A stretch of 64,000 nucleotides of DNA from Spongiihabitans sp963422685 (GTDB lineage Bacteria; Pseudomonadota; Gammaproteobacteria; Arenicellales; Poriferihabitantaceae): contig OY730442.1 in the NCBI GenBank assembly GCA_963422685.1, positions 1,488,001-1,552,000 of the forward strand. The letters run 5' to 3'. Shown one piece after another: positions 1 through 8,780 of this stretch. The position numbers and the translations under genes are program-made. Numbering within the stretch: the first letter of the stretch is position 1; each line of letters opens with the position of its first letter. The notes under the pieces are model-generated. The model worked only from the letters and a program-made list of their open reading frames with translations. It was not told the DNA's origin and searched no databases.

Positions 1-1494
1 CCTGGACGGGCAAAGTCTGACCCGCAACCGCTTGATGGATTTGGCCCAATCCGATGATTGTGAAATACATATTTCCCAGGCCAGCCGCCAGCGGTTGACA
101 GAATCCCGGGCGATTGTGGAGGATATGCTGGCAGCAGGAACACCCGTTTATATGGTTTGACAACCGGTTTGGGGGCCAGGGTTTTAGAAATTTTATCCTG
201 GCATGAGCTGACTGCATTCTCTTACCAGACCGTTCGTGGCCGGGCGCATACCATAGGCGAACCCATGACAAAGCATCAGGTTCGTGCTGCGATGATTGTG
301 CGGTTAAATACACTGTTACTGGGTGCGGCGGGTACATCCCTCGGCGTGGCAGATTTTATTGCGGTGTGTTTGAATAAAAATATTTATTCGATAATCGGCG
401 AGACGGGTCCCATCGGCGCTGGTGATTTATGCTGGGGTGCAGCCATGGCAATGGCATTCATCGGAGAAGGGGAATTCTCGGATCAATCCGGCGACCGGCA
501 GCACGCCGCTGACATGCTTGCAGAGGCAGGCTTGAAAGCGCTGATTCTCGGGCCAAAAGACGGGTTTGCCCTGGCCAGCCATGCCAGTTTTGCTGCGGCG
601 CATTCAGCTATCTCAGTACACCGGGCGACATCGTTATTGAATTCGATTCAATGTGCCACTGCATTGACAATGGAAGCATTTCGGCCAAATCCATCGCCAC
701 TGGATGAATATGCCCAAAGTATCGCGCCATAGCCGGGACATATTCAGGCCGCCAATAAAAATTACGGCGGCTGCTTGTGGGCAGCCGTCTTTTTTTCGCA
801 AACCAGCCGCGAAAAATCCAGAATCCATTATCGATTCGCAATGCAGTTCAGGTGCATGGCGCCGCTTACATGGCGATAAACTTTGCAGAAAAGATTATTG
901 AAACAGAAATCAATTCCTGCTCTGACAACCCCATTGTCGATATCGCGCAAAAACGGATGATATCCAGCGGCGGATATTATTGCGCGCATCTAACCCTGGC
1001 GGTTGAAACAGCGTCCAGAGCGCTGGATCAGGTTGTGGTAACCCAATTGGCCAGAATGTCCAGGTTATTGAGCGCGCACCACACTGGCCTGCCGCCATTC
1101 CTGGCGTGGCCCGGCACAAACTCCAATGGGTTTGCCCCGGCCCGTGAAAACTGCCGAGGCCCTAGTCGCTGAAATCAAAAAACTGCTGAGGCCGGTCAAT
1201 GTCTAGCCCAGCGTCAACGCCGTCGGTGTTGAAGACATTCAAAATCATGCACCACTGGCCGCGAAGTCATTAGGCCGGGCCGTTGAATATGCAGAAAAAC
1301 TCTGCGCACTGGAGATGATGAGGGCCTGTCCGGCGCTCGAATTGCGCCAACAATTGGTGCAGGCGCCTGCTGGAATTTTGTCGCTGTATGACGCAGTGCG
1401 TCGGGTTGTATCGAAGCTGGACAACGGCCGCCCGATGAGCGCAGATATCGAAAACCTTGCCCGGGCAATCAGTGTACAGGCCGTTTTCAAGTGA
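1..1494 (+). pseudogene. Broken aromatic amino-acid lyase (HAL / ergothionase-like) gene
   Basis: Translating the pieces in order gives a recognisable lyase of the histidine/phenylalanine ammonia-lyase fold. The reading frame changes near 155, twice around 715-790 and near 1140, and there is an in-frame TAG at 1204. The gene also runs off the left edge. Recognisable pieces include VYMV-TTGLGA (for the family's VYGVNTGFG), QNPLSIRNAVQVHGA, EINSCSDNPIV and the C-terminal VEDIQNHAPLAAK. The MIO-forming Ala-Ser-Gly of true histidine ammonia-lyases is absent: the equivalent stretch reads GPIGAGDL, and the Asn after LGPK is also replaced. Relatives without MIO include ergothionase, so a former ergothioneine lyase is a reasonable guess but only inference. 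It lies beside functional hut genes, one of which is an intact hutH, so the loss need not abolish histidine use. Confidence 0.75.
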
Positions 1495-1567
1495 CCGTTG
1501 TCCAGCGTTGTGCAGTACGGTGAATGGAATATCCTGCCAAAGCCAAGCGAGTAATTGGCAATTCGCT

Positions 1568-2564
1568 TCAGGCGTATCGCAAAATCTGCCCGATGCCCGA
1601 CTTCGATGCTTTTCGCAGCATGGCCGTGCCCAGTGCGATATCGCTGGTAGACAATCCGCGATGCCAAAATAAAATGGTTTCCGCATCCGTCTCCCGCCGG
1701 ACCTGCTCTCTGGCGATAATTTCTCCGATTTCGGCGTGCACCGATTGCGGGCTGACTTTGCCGGCCTCGATATGAGGTCGTAGTGCGCCCAGTGGCCCGG
1801 CGTTCATTTGTCCACGGTCATCCACAATAATTTTATCCATCACGTCGATATGATCCGGTTCCAGGGCGCTCATGGTGCCATAGGGAATGACCAGCGCAGC
1901 TTTTTTGATCCAGTCGGTTTTGAACATCGGAGCAGGTTCTGGCAGCCGGGATGCCTTGCCCATGATGTCAGTATTTGCCAGACAATCTTTCCAGTTGTCG
2001 GTGACCACAACATTTTTATTCAGGTGCGTAGACAGTGTTTGGCCGAATTGCGACTTTGCAGTCGTCGGGAATGAACGCGAATTTCTGCAAAGTTGAACCA
2101 ATGATTCAATAACCGGATATTCCAGTAGGCCATCCCCCTGGCGCCAATATGGCCCAAAGTTTTGGGGTTTGACGGCGCCAGATATTTCCCGCCCAGGGCG
2201 GTCATCGCACCGGTGCGCATTGCAGTAATTGCGGTCGCATCAAGAACGGCCCAGGGGCGCCCGCACCGGGGGCAAACAAATTCAGCGGTGCCATCTCTGA
2301 AGGCAGCCCCTGCGTATAATTGTGGACATAATCGCCAACGATTTTTACCCCGGCCATATTCAGCGGCGCCACATAGCCTCTGAGTACATTGAAGTGGCCA
2401 CCGAATTCGGGGTCTGGCAGCAAATGCACACGCGGCTCAATGACGGTTTCGCCCTTTCCGCTGGCGATCAGGCCCGCTTCCACGGCATCCAGTATTTCAT
2501 CATTGGTCATCTGGAGTTGGCGGATATCGGCGCCATTGAGGTAGGTAATATGGATTTTTGGCAT
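1568..2564 (-). pseudogene. Frameshifted ornithine cyclodeaminase / mu-crystallin family gene
   Basis: Three consecutive minus-strand segments in different frames join into one ornithine-cyclodeaminase-family protein. The N-terminal part (2564 down to about 2230) carries MPKIHITYLNGADIRQL and a region ending in LNLFAPGAGAP. The middle part (about 2220-2100) carries TGAMTALGGKYLAP, the family's substrate and NAD-binding entry. The C-terminal part (about 2095-1568) carries VVTDNWKDCLANTDIMGKAS and DDRGQMNAG. Two frameshifts, near 2230 and near 2100, separate them. The ATG overlaps the stop of hutU (ATGA), so it was once translated as the last gene of the hutI-hutU operon. Members of the family reduce imines or deaminate amino acids using NAD; the substrate here cannot be told. 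Confidence 0.75.
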
Positions 2565-4237
2565 CAGATTGCAATCGCACCCAGGTTGAGATTATTCTCC
2601 CGGGCGCATTGTTTGGCTTGCTGATAGCCGGCGTCGGCGTGACGCATTACGCCAGTGGCGGGATCATTCCACAGCACTCGGGCAATGCGTCTGTCTGCGG
2701 CTTCAGTGCCGTCGCATACAATTACCAGGCCCGCATGTTGGGAGAATCCCATGCCGACGCCGCCGCCGTGGTGCAGTGAAACCCAGGTGGCGCCGCCCGA
2801 GGCGCCAAGCAGGGCGTTCAGCAATGGCCAATCCGATACCGCATCCGAGCCGTCGAGCATGGACTCGGTTTCCCGGTTCGGGCTGGCCACGGAACCGGAA
2901 TCAAGGTGGTCGCGGCCGATGACCACAGGCGCTTTTAATTCTCCATTGCGCACCATTGCATTAAACGCCAGCCCCAGCCTGTGACGCTGCCCCAGGCCGG
3001 TCCAGCAGATGCGCGCGGGCAGGCCCTGGAATTGAATTTTTTGCTGCGCCATATCCAGCCAGTGATGTAAATGCGGGTCATCGGGAATTAACGCTTTCAC
3101 TCTGGCATCGGTTTTATATATATCCTCGGGATCGCCGGACAGCGCCACCCATCTGAATGGCCCCACGCCCCGGCAAAATAACGGGCGAATATAGGCGGGC
3201 ACAAACCCCGGGAAATCGAAAGCGTTTTCTACGCCATGGTTCAATGCTTCCTGACGAATATTATTACCGTAGTCAACGGTGGGGATGCCGCGCCGGTGGA
3301 ACGACAACATGGCCGCAACGTGTTGCGCCATGGATTCGCGCGCGGCCGAGGCGACTTTTTGCGGATTATTTTTTATTTGTTTTTGCCATGTTTCCATGCT
3401 CCAGCCGACGGGTAAATAACCATTAATCGGGTCGTGGGCCGAAGTCTGGTCGGTAATCAGATCAGGATGGATATTGCGTTTGACCAATTCACAAATCACC
3501 TCTGCGCCATTGCCGGGCAGACCCACAGATATGGCTTCGCCGCTGGCGCAGGCCCGTTCAATCATTTGCAGTGCATGCGCCAGATTGCGCGCCTTGAAGT
3601 CCAGGTATTTTGTCTGCAATCTGAAATCGATACGGCTTTCATCGCATTCCACGCAAAGAATGGCGTAGCCTGCCATGGTGGCCGCAAGGGGCTGGGCGCC
3701 GCCCATACCGCCGAGCCCGGATGTGAATATCCACTTGCCCCGGGTGTCGCCGTCAAAATGTTGTCGTCCAGCTTCTACGAAAGTCTCGTAGGTGCCCTGA
3801 ACAATGCCCTGGCTGCCAATATAAATCCATGAACCTGCGGTCATCTGTCCATACATCATCAAACCCTTGCGGTCGAGTTCATTGAAATGATCCCAGTTAG
3901 CCCAGGCGGGAACCAGGTTGGAGTTGGCAATCAATACTCTCGGCGCATCTGCATGAGTTTTAAATACGCCCACCGGTTTTCCCGACTGTATTAACAGACT
4001 TTCGTCGTCTTCCAGATCAATCAGGCATTGCAGAATTTTGTCGAAGCTGTGCCAGTCTCTGGCGGCGCGGCCGATACCACCGTAGACAATCAATTCTTCC
4101 GATTTTTCCGCAACTTCGGCATCCAGATTATTCTGAATCATTCTAAAGGCCGCTTCAGTCAGCCAGCTCTTGCAGCGAAGCCGGGTTCCGGTGGGCGCCT
4201 TGATGAATCTGGTTTTATCTGTTCGGCTGGGTTTCAT
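2564..4237 (-). CDS. hutU: Urocanate hydratase
   Basis: A 557-residue urocanase, the usual family length. It converts urocanate to 4-imidazolone-5-propionate, the second step of histidine degradation, in the cytoplasm with tightly bound NAD+. Visible family segments are YGGIGRAARDW near the N-terminus, the NAD-binding FTSGLGGMGGAQPLAA, the DQTSAHDP...GYLPVG stretch, LFCRGVGPFRW containing the conserved cysteine, and VIGRDHLDSGSVASPNRETE. It starts 23 bases inside the end of hutI, which implies translational coupling, and its stop overlaps the start of the broken cyclodeaminase gene. The reading frame is intact. Identification is secure. Confidence 0.97.
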   Translation of the reverse strand: MKPSRTDKTRFIKAPTGTRLRCKSWLTEAAFRMIQNNLDAEVAEKSEELIVYGGIGRAARDWHSFDKILQCLIDLEDDESLLIQSGKPVGVFKTHADAPRVLIANSNLVPAWANWDHFNELDRKGLMMYGQMTAGSWIYIGSQGIVQGTYETFVEAGRQHFDGDTRGKWIFTSGLGGMGGAQPLAATMAGYAILCVECDESRIDFRLQTKYLDFKARNLAHALQMIERACASGEAISVGLPGNGAEVICELVKRNIHPDLITDQTSAHDPINGYLPVGWSMETWQKQIKNNPQKVASAARESMAQHVAAMLSFHRRGIPTVDYGNNIRQEALNHGVENAFDFPGFVPAYIRPLFCRGVGPFRWVALSGDPEDIYKTDARVKALIPDDPHLHHWLDMAQQKIQFQGLPARICWTGLGQRHRLGLAFNAMVRNGELKAPVVIGRDHLDSGSVASPNRETESMLDGSDAVSDWPLLNALLGASGGATWVSLHHGGGVGMGFSQHAGLVIVCDGTEAADRRIARVLWNDPATGVMRHADAGYQQAKQCARENNLNLGAIAI

Positions 4238-5465
4238 TGCAATTTTCCGGGTAATTGATTTTGCCTCGGCTCTGCCATTGGCCGCCGATCATCACACCCT
4301 GGCAGGGATTTAACCCGAGGTTATACGACAATGCGGCTGGATTGGCGGTATTCCATAATACCAGATCGGCTTCCTTGCCCACTTCCAGACTGCCAATTCG
4401 TTGGTCCAGGCCCAGCGCCTTTGCCGCATTGATGGTGACGCCCTGCAGTGCTTCAGACGGCGTAAGTGCGAACAGGGTGCAGGCCATGTTCATGGCCAAC
4501 AGCAGCGAAGTGAGCGGCGAACTGCCCGGATTGCAGTCAGAGGCAATGGCGATTGGAACCTGGTATTGCCGCAGCGCATGGACAGGTGGCAGCTTCGTTT
4601 CTTGCAGGAAATAAAATGCCCCGGGCAGTAAAACTGCGATGGTTCCGGCGGTGGCCAGCACCCCGACCTCTTCGGGTTGCAGGTATTCAAGATGATCAAC
4701 CGACAGCGCCCCCATTTCGGCGGCCAGTTTTGCGCCGCCCAGATGACCTAACTGCTCGGCATGTAGTTTGATTGGCAGATTGTGCTGCCGGGCCGCTGCA
4801 AATACCCGCCTGACCTGCTCCAGCGAGAACGCAATGCCCGCTGCGAAGGCATCCACCGCATCCACCACACCGGCACGCACGGCAGCCGGCAGCATCCGGC
4901 TGCATACCAGGTGGATATACTGGTCTTTGCGACCCGCATATTCAGGCGGCAGGGCGTGGGCGCCGAGAAATGTTTTTTGCAGGCGCACGCCGGCGGATTG
5001 GGCCAGCGCATTCGCAGCCTGCAATATTTTTATTTCATTATCCGTATCCAGTCCATAGCCCGATTTGATCTCCACGGTGGTCACACCTTCGCACATGAGT
5101 CGGTCCAGCCGGGGGGCGGACTGTTCGATTAGCTGGTCAATTGATGCCGCACGGGTTGCATTCACTGTGGACAGGATGCCGCCTCCGGATCTTGCGATTT
5201 CCTCATAGCCTGCCCCCTGCAATCGCCGCTCAAATTCCGCCGCACGATCCCCGGCATGGACAAGGTGGGTGTGGCAGTCTATGAGGCCGGGGGTGATGAG
5301 CATGCCGTTACAGTCCACAACCGCAGATTCCGTGGTCAGTCTCTCTGGCGCCGTCGCGCCTGTCCCGACCCAGTCAATTTTTCCGTTGACAATGCCTAAT
5401 GCGCCATTTTCTATCAGACCATATTGCGCATCACCCGCCATGGTCGCCAGCACGGCATTTTTCAT
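4215..5465 (-). CDS. hutI: Imidazolonepropionase
   Basis: An amidohydrolase-superfamily enzyme of 416 residues from the chosen ATG. It hydrolyses imidazolonepropionate to N-formimino-L-glutamate. Metal and substrate ligands are visible in order: the HxH of GLIDCHTHLVHAG, FLGAHALPPE, KLHAEQLG, VDHLEYL and the late Asp in SDCNPGSSP. The frame stays open upstream to 5522, and another ATG lies at 5471. I chose 5465 because an AGGT lies 7 bases before it and the family begins close to the MKNAVLATM segment. It is the first gene of a minus-strand hutI-hutU unit that diverges from hutF. Confidence 0.95.
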   Translation of the reverse strand: MKNAVLATMAGDAQYGLIENGALGIVNGKIDWVGTGATAPERLTTESAVVDCNGMLITPGLIDCHTHLVHAGDRAAEFERRLQGAGYEEIARSGGGILSTVNATRAASIDQLIEQSAPRLDRLMCEGVTTVEIKSGYGLDTDNEIKILQAANALAQSAGVRLQKTFLGAHALPPEYAGRKDQYIHLVCSRMLPAAVRAGVVDAVDAFAAGIAFSLEQVRRVFAAARQHNLPIKLHAEQLGHLGGAKLAAEMGALSVDHLEYLQPEEVGVLATAGTIAVLLPGAFYFLQETKLPPVHALRQYQVPIAIASDCNPGSSPLTSLLLAMNMACTLFALTPSEALQGVTINAAKALGLDQRIGSLEVGKEADLVLWNTANPAALSYNLGLNPCQGVMIGGQWQSRGKINYPENCNETQPNR

Positions 5466-5740
5466 CAACATACCTGATGGACATGACGTCACTGCGGTGA
5501 TGCCGGCCCGGTATTGGCGCATGATTCAATATTGTTGCATTCCCAGGGGGAGCGGTTAGATGTAGTATTCTTCATTCGTCAATATATTAACCGTAAAGCT
5601 GCCTGGTTGGAAATTCTGTGGTAAATCGGTCAAAGCAATCATGTGGTTTTGAAGGAGCGAAGCTGCCGGGCAGTCTTTGGCTTCCAAGGGTTGATTTTCC
5701 TTGCAGATTGCCAGTTTTGCTGAACAGGCCGTTTTAAAAT

Positions 5741-7156
5741 TTGACTTCTCCATCGAAACTGCTGTTTGATTCTGTGCTGCTGCCCCAGGGCTGGGCCAGG
5801 GATATTGCGGTGGAGATCGATAATAACGGCGATTTTACTGTGGTTGGGAAATTGGGTTCCCGGTCAGCGGCCGACTACCAGCGTCTGTCAGGCTGCATTA
5901 TTCCCGGTATGCCGAATTGCCATTCCCATGCCCATCAGCGGGCCATGGCCGGGTTGGGCGAAAAGGCGGGCTGGAATCTGGAGAATAATTCTAAGGAAAT
6001 CGACAGTTTCTGGACTTGGCGCGCGGCCATGTATCACTATCTCGAACGGATTCAACCGGATCATCTTTACGCCATTTCCCGGCAGCTTTATCTGGAAATG
6101 CTCAGGTCAGGCTATACCAGTGTGGCTGAATTTCAGTATCTTCACCATGATCAACGCGGCAATGCCTATGCCAGCAAAGCAGAAATGACCATGCAGTGCA
6201 TGCAGGCGGCCTGTGACCTGGGGCTGGGTTTTACCGCGCTGCCAGTGCTTTACCGCTACGGCGGGTTTGGTGGGCAGGCTCCTCTGGAGGGGCAAAGGCG
6301 ATTTTTAAATAATGCCGGGCAGTTTTGTGCGATTGTGGATGGTTTGTTTCAGTCTATCGGCCAGTCAAACAACCCGAATTGCGCGGTTGGAATTGCGCCG
6401 CATTCACTGCGTGCGATCACTGGCCAGCTATTGAATGAAGTCCTGGATTCCCTGGCCGGGCGGCAACTTGCCGCCATCCATGTGCATATCGCCGAGCAGA
6501 CCAAAGAAGTCGAAGATTGCCTGGCCTGGTGCGGGCAAAGACCAGTGCAATGGCTGCTCAATGGATTCGACCTGGACCCAAAGTGGTGTCTGATTCATGC
6601 CACCCACATGAATCACCGGGAAATATCCGGGTTGGCTCATAGTGGCGCAGTGGCTGGATTGTGCCCGACCACGGAAGCGAATCTGGGCGATGGCTTTTTT
6701 AATATGGTGGATTATGTTGAGCAGGAGGGTGTCTGGGCGATTGGTTCGGACAGTCATATTTCCATCAGTCCGGTGGAAGAATTGCGCTGGCTTGAATACG
6801 GGCAGCGCTTGTTATGCCGACGACGCAATGTCATGGCGCACCGGCATGAATTGCATACCGGCTCGGCGCTGTACGCGTCGGCGCTGGCGGGCGGAGCGCA
6901 GAGCAGCGGCAGGAAAATTGGCCGCATTGCCGTGGGTTATCGCGCGGATTTCCTGGTTCTCGATGATCAACATCCCAGGTTGTATGGGCGCTGTGAACAA
7001 CCACTGATGGATAGCTGGATATTTTCCGGCAATGAAAATCCGGTTCAGGACGTGTATACCGCCGGGGTCAAAGTGATTGAGCATGGCCATCATCATGATG
7101 AAGACAGCATCGAATCCGGGTTTAAACGAGTGATTGATGAGCTGGCTGATTTATAG
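5741..7156 (+). CDS. hutF: N-formimino-L-glutamate deiminase
   Basis: A 471-residue amidohydrolase that deiminates formiminoglutamate to formylglutamate and ammonia, the branch used by pseudomonads and many marine bacteria. Family signs are PNCHSHAHQRAMAGLGEK (HxH metal pair), FQYLHHD, VGIAPHSLRAI, IHVHIAEQTKEVEDC, LIHATHMN and IGSDSHISISPVEELRWLEYGQRL. Translation appears to begin at a TTG (5741), because the typical N-terminus (LFDSVLLPQGWARD) starts just after it and no in-frame ATG precedes it. It is divergent from hutI and 37 bases upstream of hutH, probably in one transcript. The enzyme normally taking the next step, formylglutamate deformylase HutG, is not in the window. Confidence 0.95.
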   Translation: MTSPSKLLFDSVLLPQGWARDIAVEIDNNGDFTVVGKLGSRSAADYQRLSGCIIPGMPNCHSHAHQRAMAGLGEKAGWNLENNSKEIDSFWTWRAAMYHYLERIQPDHLYAISRQLYLEMLRSGYTSVAEFQYLHHDQRGNAYASKAEMTMQCMQAACDLGLGFTALPVLYRYGGFGGQAPLEGQRRFLNNAGQFCAIVDGLFQSIGQSNNPNCAVGIAPHSLRAITGQLLNEVLDSLAGRQLAAIHVHIAEQTKEVEDCLAWCGQRPVQWLLNGFDLDPKWCLIHATHMNHREISGLAHSGAVAGLCPTTEANLGDGFFNMVDYVEQEGVWAIGSDSHISISPVEELRWLEYGQRLLCRRRNVMAHRHELHTGSALYASALAGGAQSSGRKIGRIAVGYRADFLVLDDQHPRLYGRCEQPLMDSWIFSGNENPVQDVYTAGVKVIEHGHHHDEDSIESGFKRVIDELADL

Positions 7157-7193
7157 TACCCACCGCCGCATAAAACTCACATAAAATCCCGCC

Positions 7194-8723
7194 ATGGACA
7201 TTACGCCTGGAAAAATTTCTTTACAGCAATTGGAGACCTATTATCGCCGACATGTACGGATTGAACTGAATCGGGATTGCAGCGAGGCGGTGGCGCGTGC
7301 CGCGCAAATAGTCCAGGTGGCCGCCAGCGCAGATGCGGCGGTATACGGCGTCAATACCGGATTTGGAAAACTGGCCAATACCCGCATCTCCCCGCAGCAA
7401 ACTGCGCAGTTGCAAAAAAACCTTATCCTTTCACATTGCTGCGGCGTTGGCCCCAGCCTGCCCGGGGGAATTGTGCGCCTGATTATGTTACTGAAGTTGG
7501 GGTCGCTGGGGCGGGGTGCCTCCGGGGTGCGCTGGCAGGTGATTGAGCAGATAGAGACGTTGCTGAACAATGACTGTCTGCCGCTAATCCCGGCCAAAGG
7601 TTCGGTAGGCGCTTCGGGGGATTTGGCCCCGCTTGCGCATCTGACCGCAGCGCTGACTGGTCAGGGACAGGTGATCCATCAGGGCGAAATAATGGATGCC
7701 GATACGGCTTTGCGGCGCGCCGGGTTGCAGCCGCTAACACTCGGCCCAAAAGAAGGGCTGGCCATGATCAATGGCACGCAGGTGTCCACCGCCCTGGCAC
7801 TGGCCGGATTATTCGATGCCTGGCGCTGCTGCCAATCGGCATTAATCACTGGTGCCATTGCGAGCGATGCGTTAATGGCATCAACCGCACCATTCAGACC
7901 GGAAATCCAGAGTTTGCGCGGGCATAAAGGTCAGGTCGATGCGGCGAATTCGCTGCGCGCACTGCTGCAGGATTCGGCAATACGGGAATCTCATCGACAA
8001 CACGATGAACGTGTCCAGGACCCATACTGTTTGCGCTGCCAACCCCAGGTGATGGGGGCCTGTATGGATCAATTGCGCAATGTGGCGAGTACGCTGGCCA
8101 TAGAAGCCAATGCCGTTACCGACAATCCATTGGTGATTGCAGAAGATAACGCCATTCTTTCCGGCGGAAATTTCCACGCCGAACCGGTGGCATTTGCTGC
8201 CGACCAATGCGCATTGGCGATTGCCGAAATGGGGTCCATTACGGAACGACGCATCGCCACCCTGGTCGACCCGGCGCAGAATTATGGTTTGCCCGCATTT
8301 CTGTCCCCAAACCCCGGAATCAATTCGGGTTTCATGGCCGCCGACATCACCGCTGCGGCACTGATGTCGGAGAACAAACACAAGGCCACGCCCTGCTCCA
8401 TCGACTCTACCCCAACCAGCGCCAATCAGGAAGATCACGTTTCCATGGCGTGTCACGGCGCATACCGGCTGCTGGAGATGAATCAGAATCTATCCGTCAT
8501 TGTGGCCATCGAATTGCTCGTCGGTGCACAGGGTGCTGAATTCCGTGCGCCTCATAAAACCAGCCCGCAACTACAAAATGCAATTGATTTGATACGGGGA
8601 AAAGTAGCCCGATTAGAAAATGATCGCTACATGGCCCGGGACCTGGCGATGGCCACAGAATTCGTCGGCAGCGGCACAATGCTCAAGGCGGTAGGCAAAT
8701 TCAAGCTCCCGGAATTGGAATAA
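7194..8723 (+). CDS. hutH: Histidine ammonia-lyase
   Basis: A complete 509-residue histidase that eliminates ammonia from L-histidine to give urocanate. The MIO prosthetic group would form from Ala-Ser-Gly at residues 140-142 within GSVGASGDLAPLAH. The catalytic Tyr lies in VYGVNTGFGK near residue 51. NGTQ (MIO-stabilising Asn), QDPYCLRCQPQVMGA and EANAVTDNPLV are all present. It follows hutF closely and is the intact counterpart of the decayed lyase at the left edge of the window. The convergent TRAP transporter begins 57 bases after its stop. Confidence 0.97.
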   Translation: MDITPGKISLQQLETYYRRHVRIELNRDCSEAVARAAQIVQVAASADAAVYGVNTGFGKLANTRISPQQTAQLQKNLILSHCCGVGPSLPGGIVRLIMLLKLGSLGRGASGVRWQVIEQIETLLNNDCLPLIPAKGSVGASGDLAPLAHLTAALTGQGQVIHQGEIMDADTALRRAGLQPLTLGPKEGLAMINGTQVSTALALAGLFDAWRCCQSALITGAIASDALMASTAPFRPEIQSLRGHKGQVDAANSLRALLQDSAIRESHRQHDERVQDPYCLRCQPQVMGACMDQLRNVASTLAIEANAVTDNPLVIAEDNAILSGGNFHAEPVAFAADQCALAIAEMGSITERRIATLVDPAQNYGLPAFLSPNPGINSGFMAADITAAALMSENKHKATPCSIDSTPTSANQEDHVSMACHGAYRLLEMNQNLSVIVAIELLVGAQGAEFRAPHKTSPQLQNAIDLIRGKVARLENDRYMARDLAMATEFVGSGTMLKAVGKFKLPELE

Positions 8724-8780
8724 GTGGTTGATTTTCGTCATTTCGGGTTCGAACAGGTTGCGGATATACGATACAAAAGC

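Noticed and set aside
5556..5753. A 65-codon minus-strand frame between hutI and hutF
   Set aside because: It overlaps the hutF start, has no ribosome site or recognisable domain, and lies where the divergent promoters must be.
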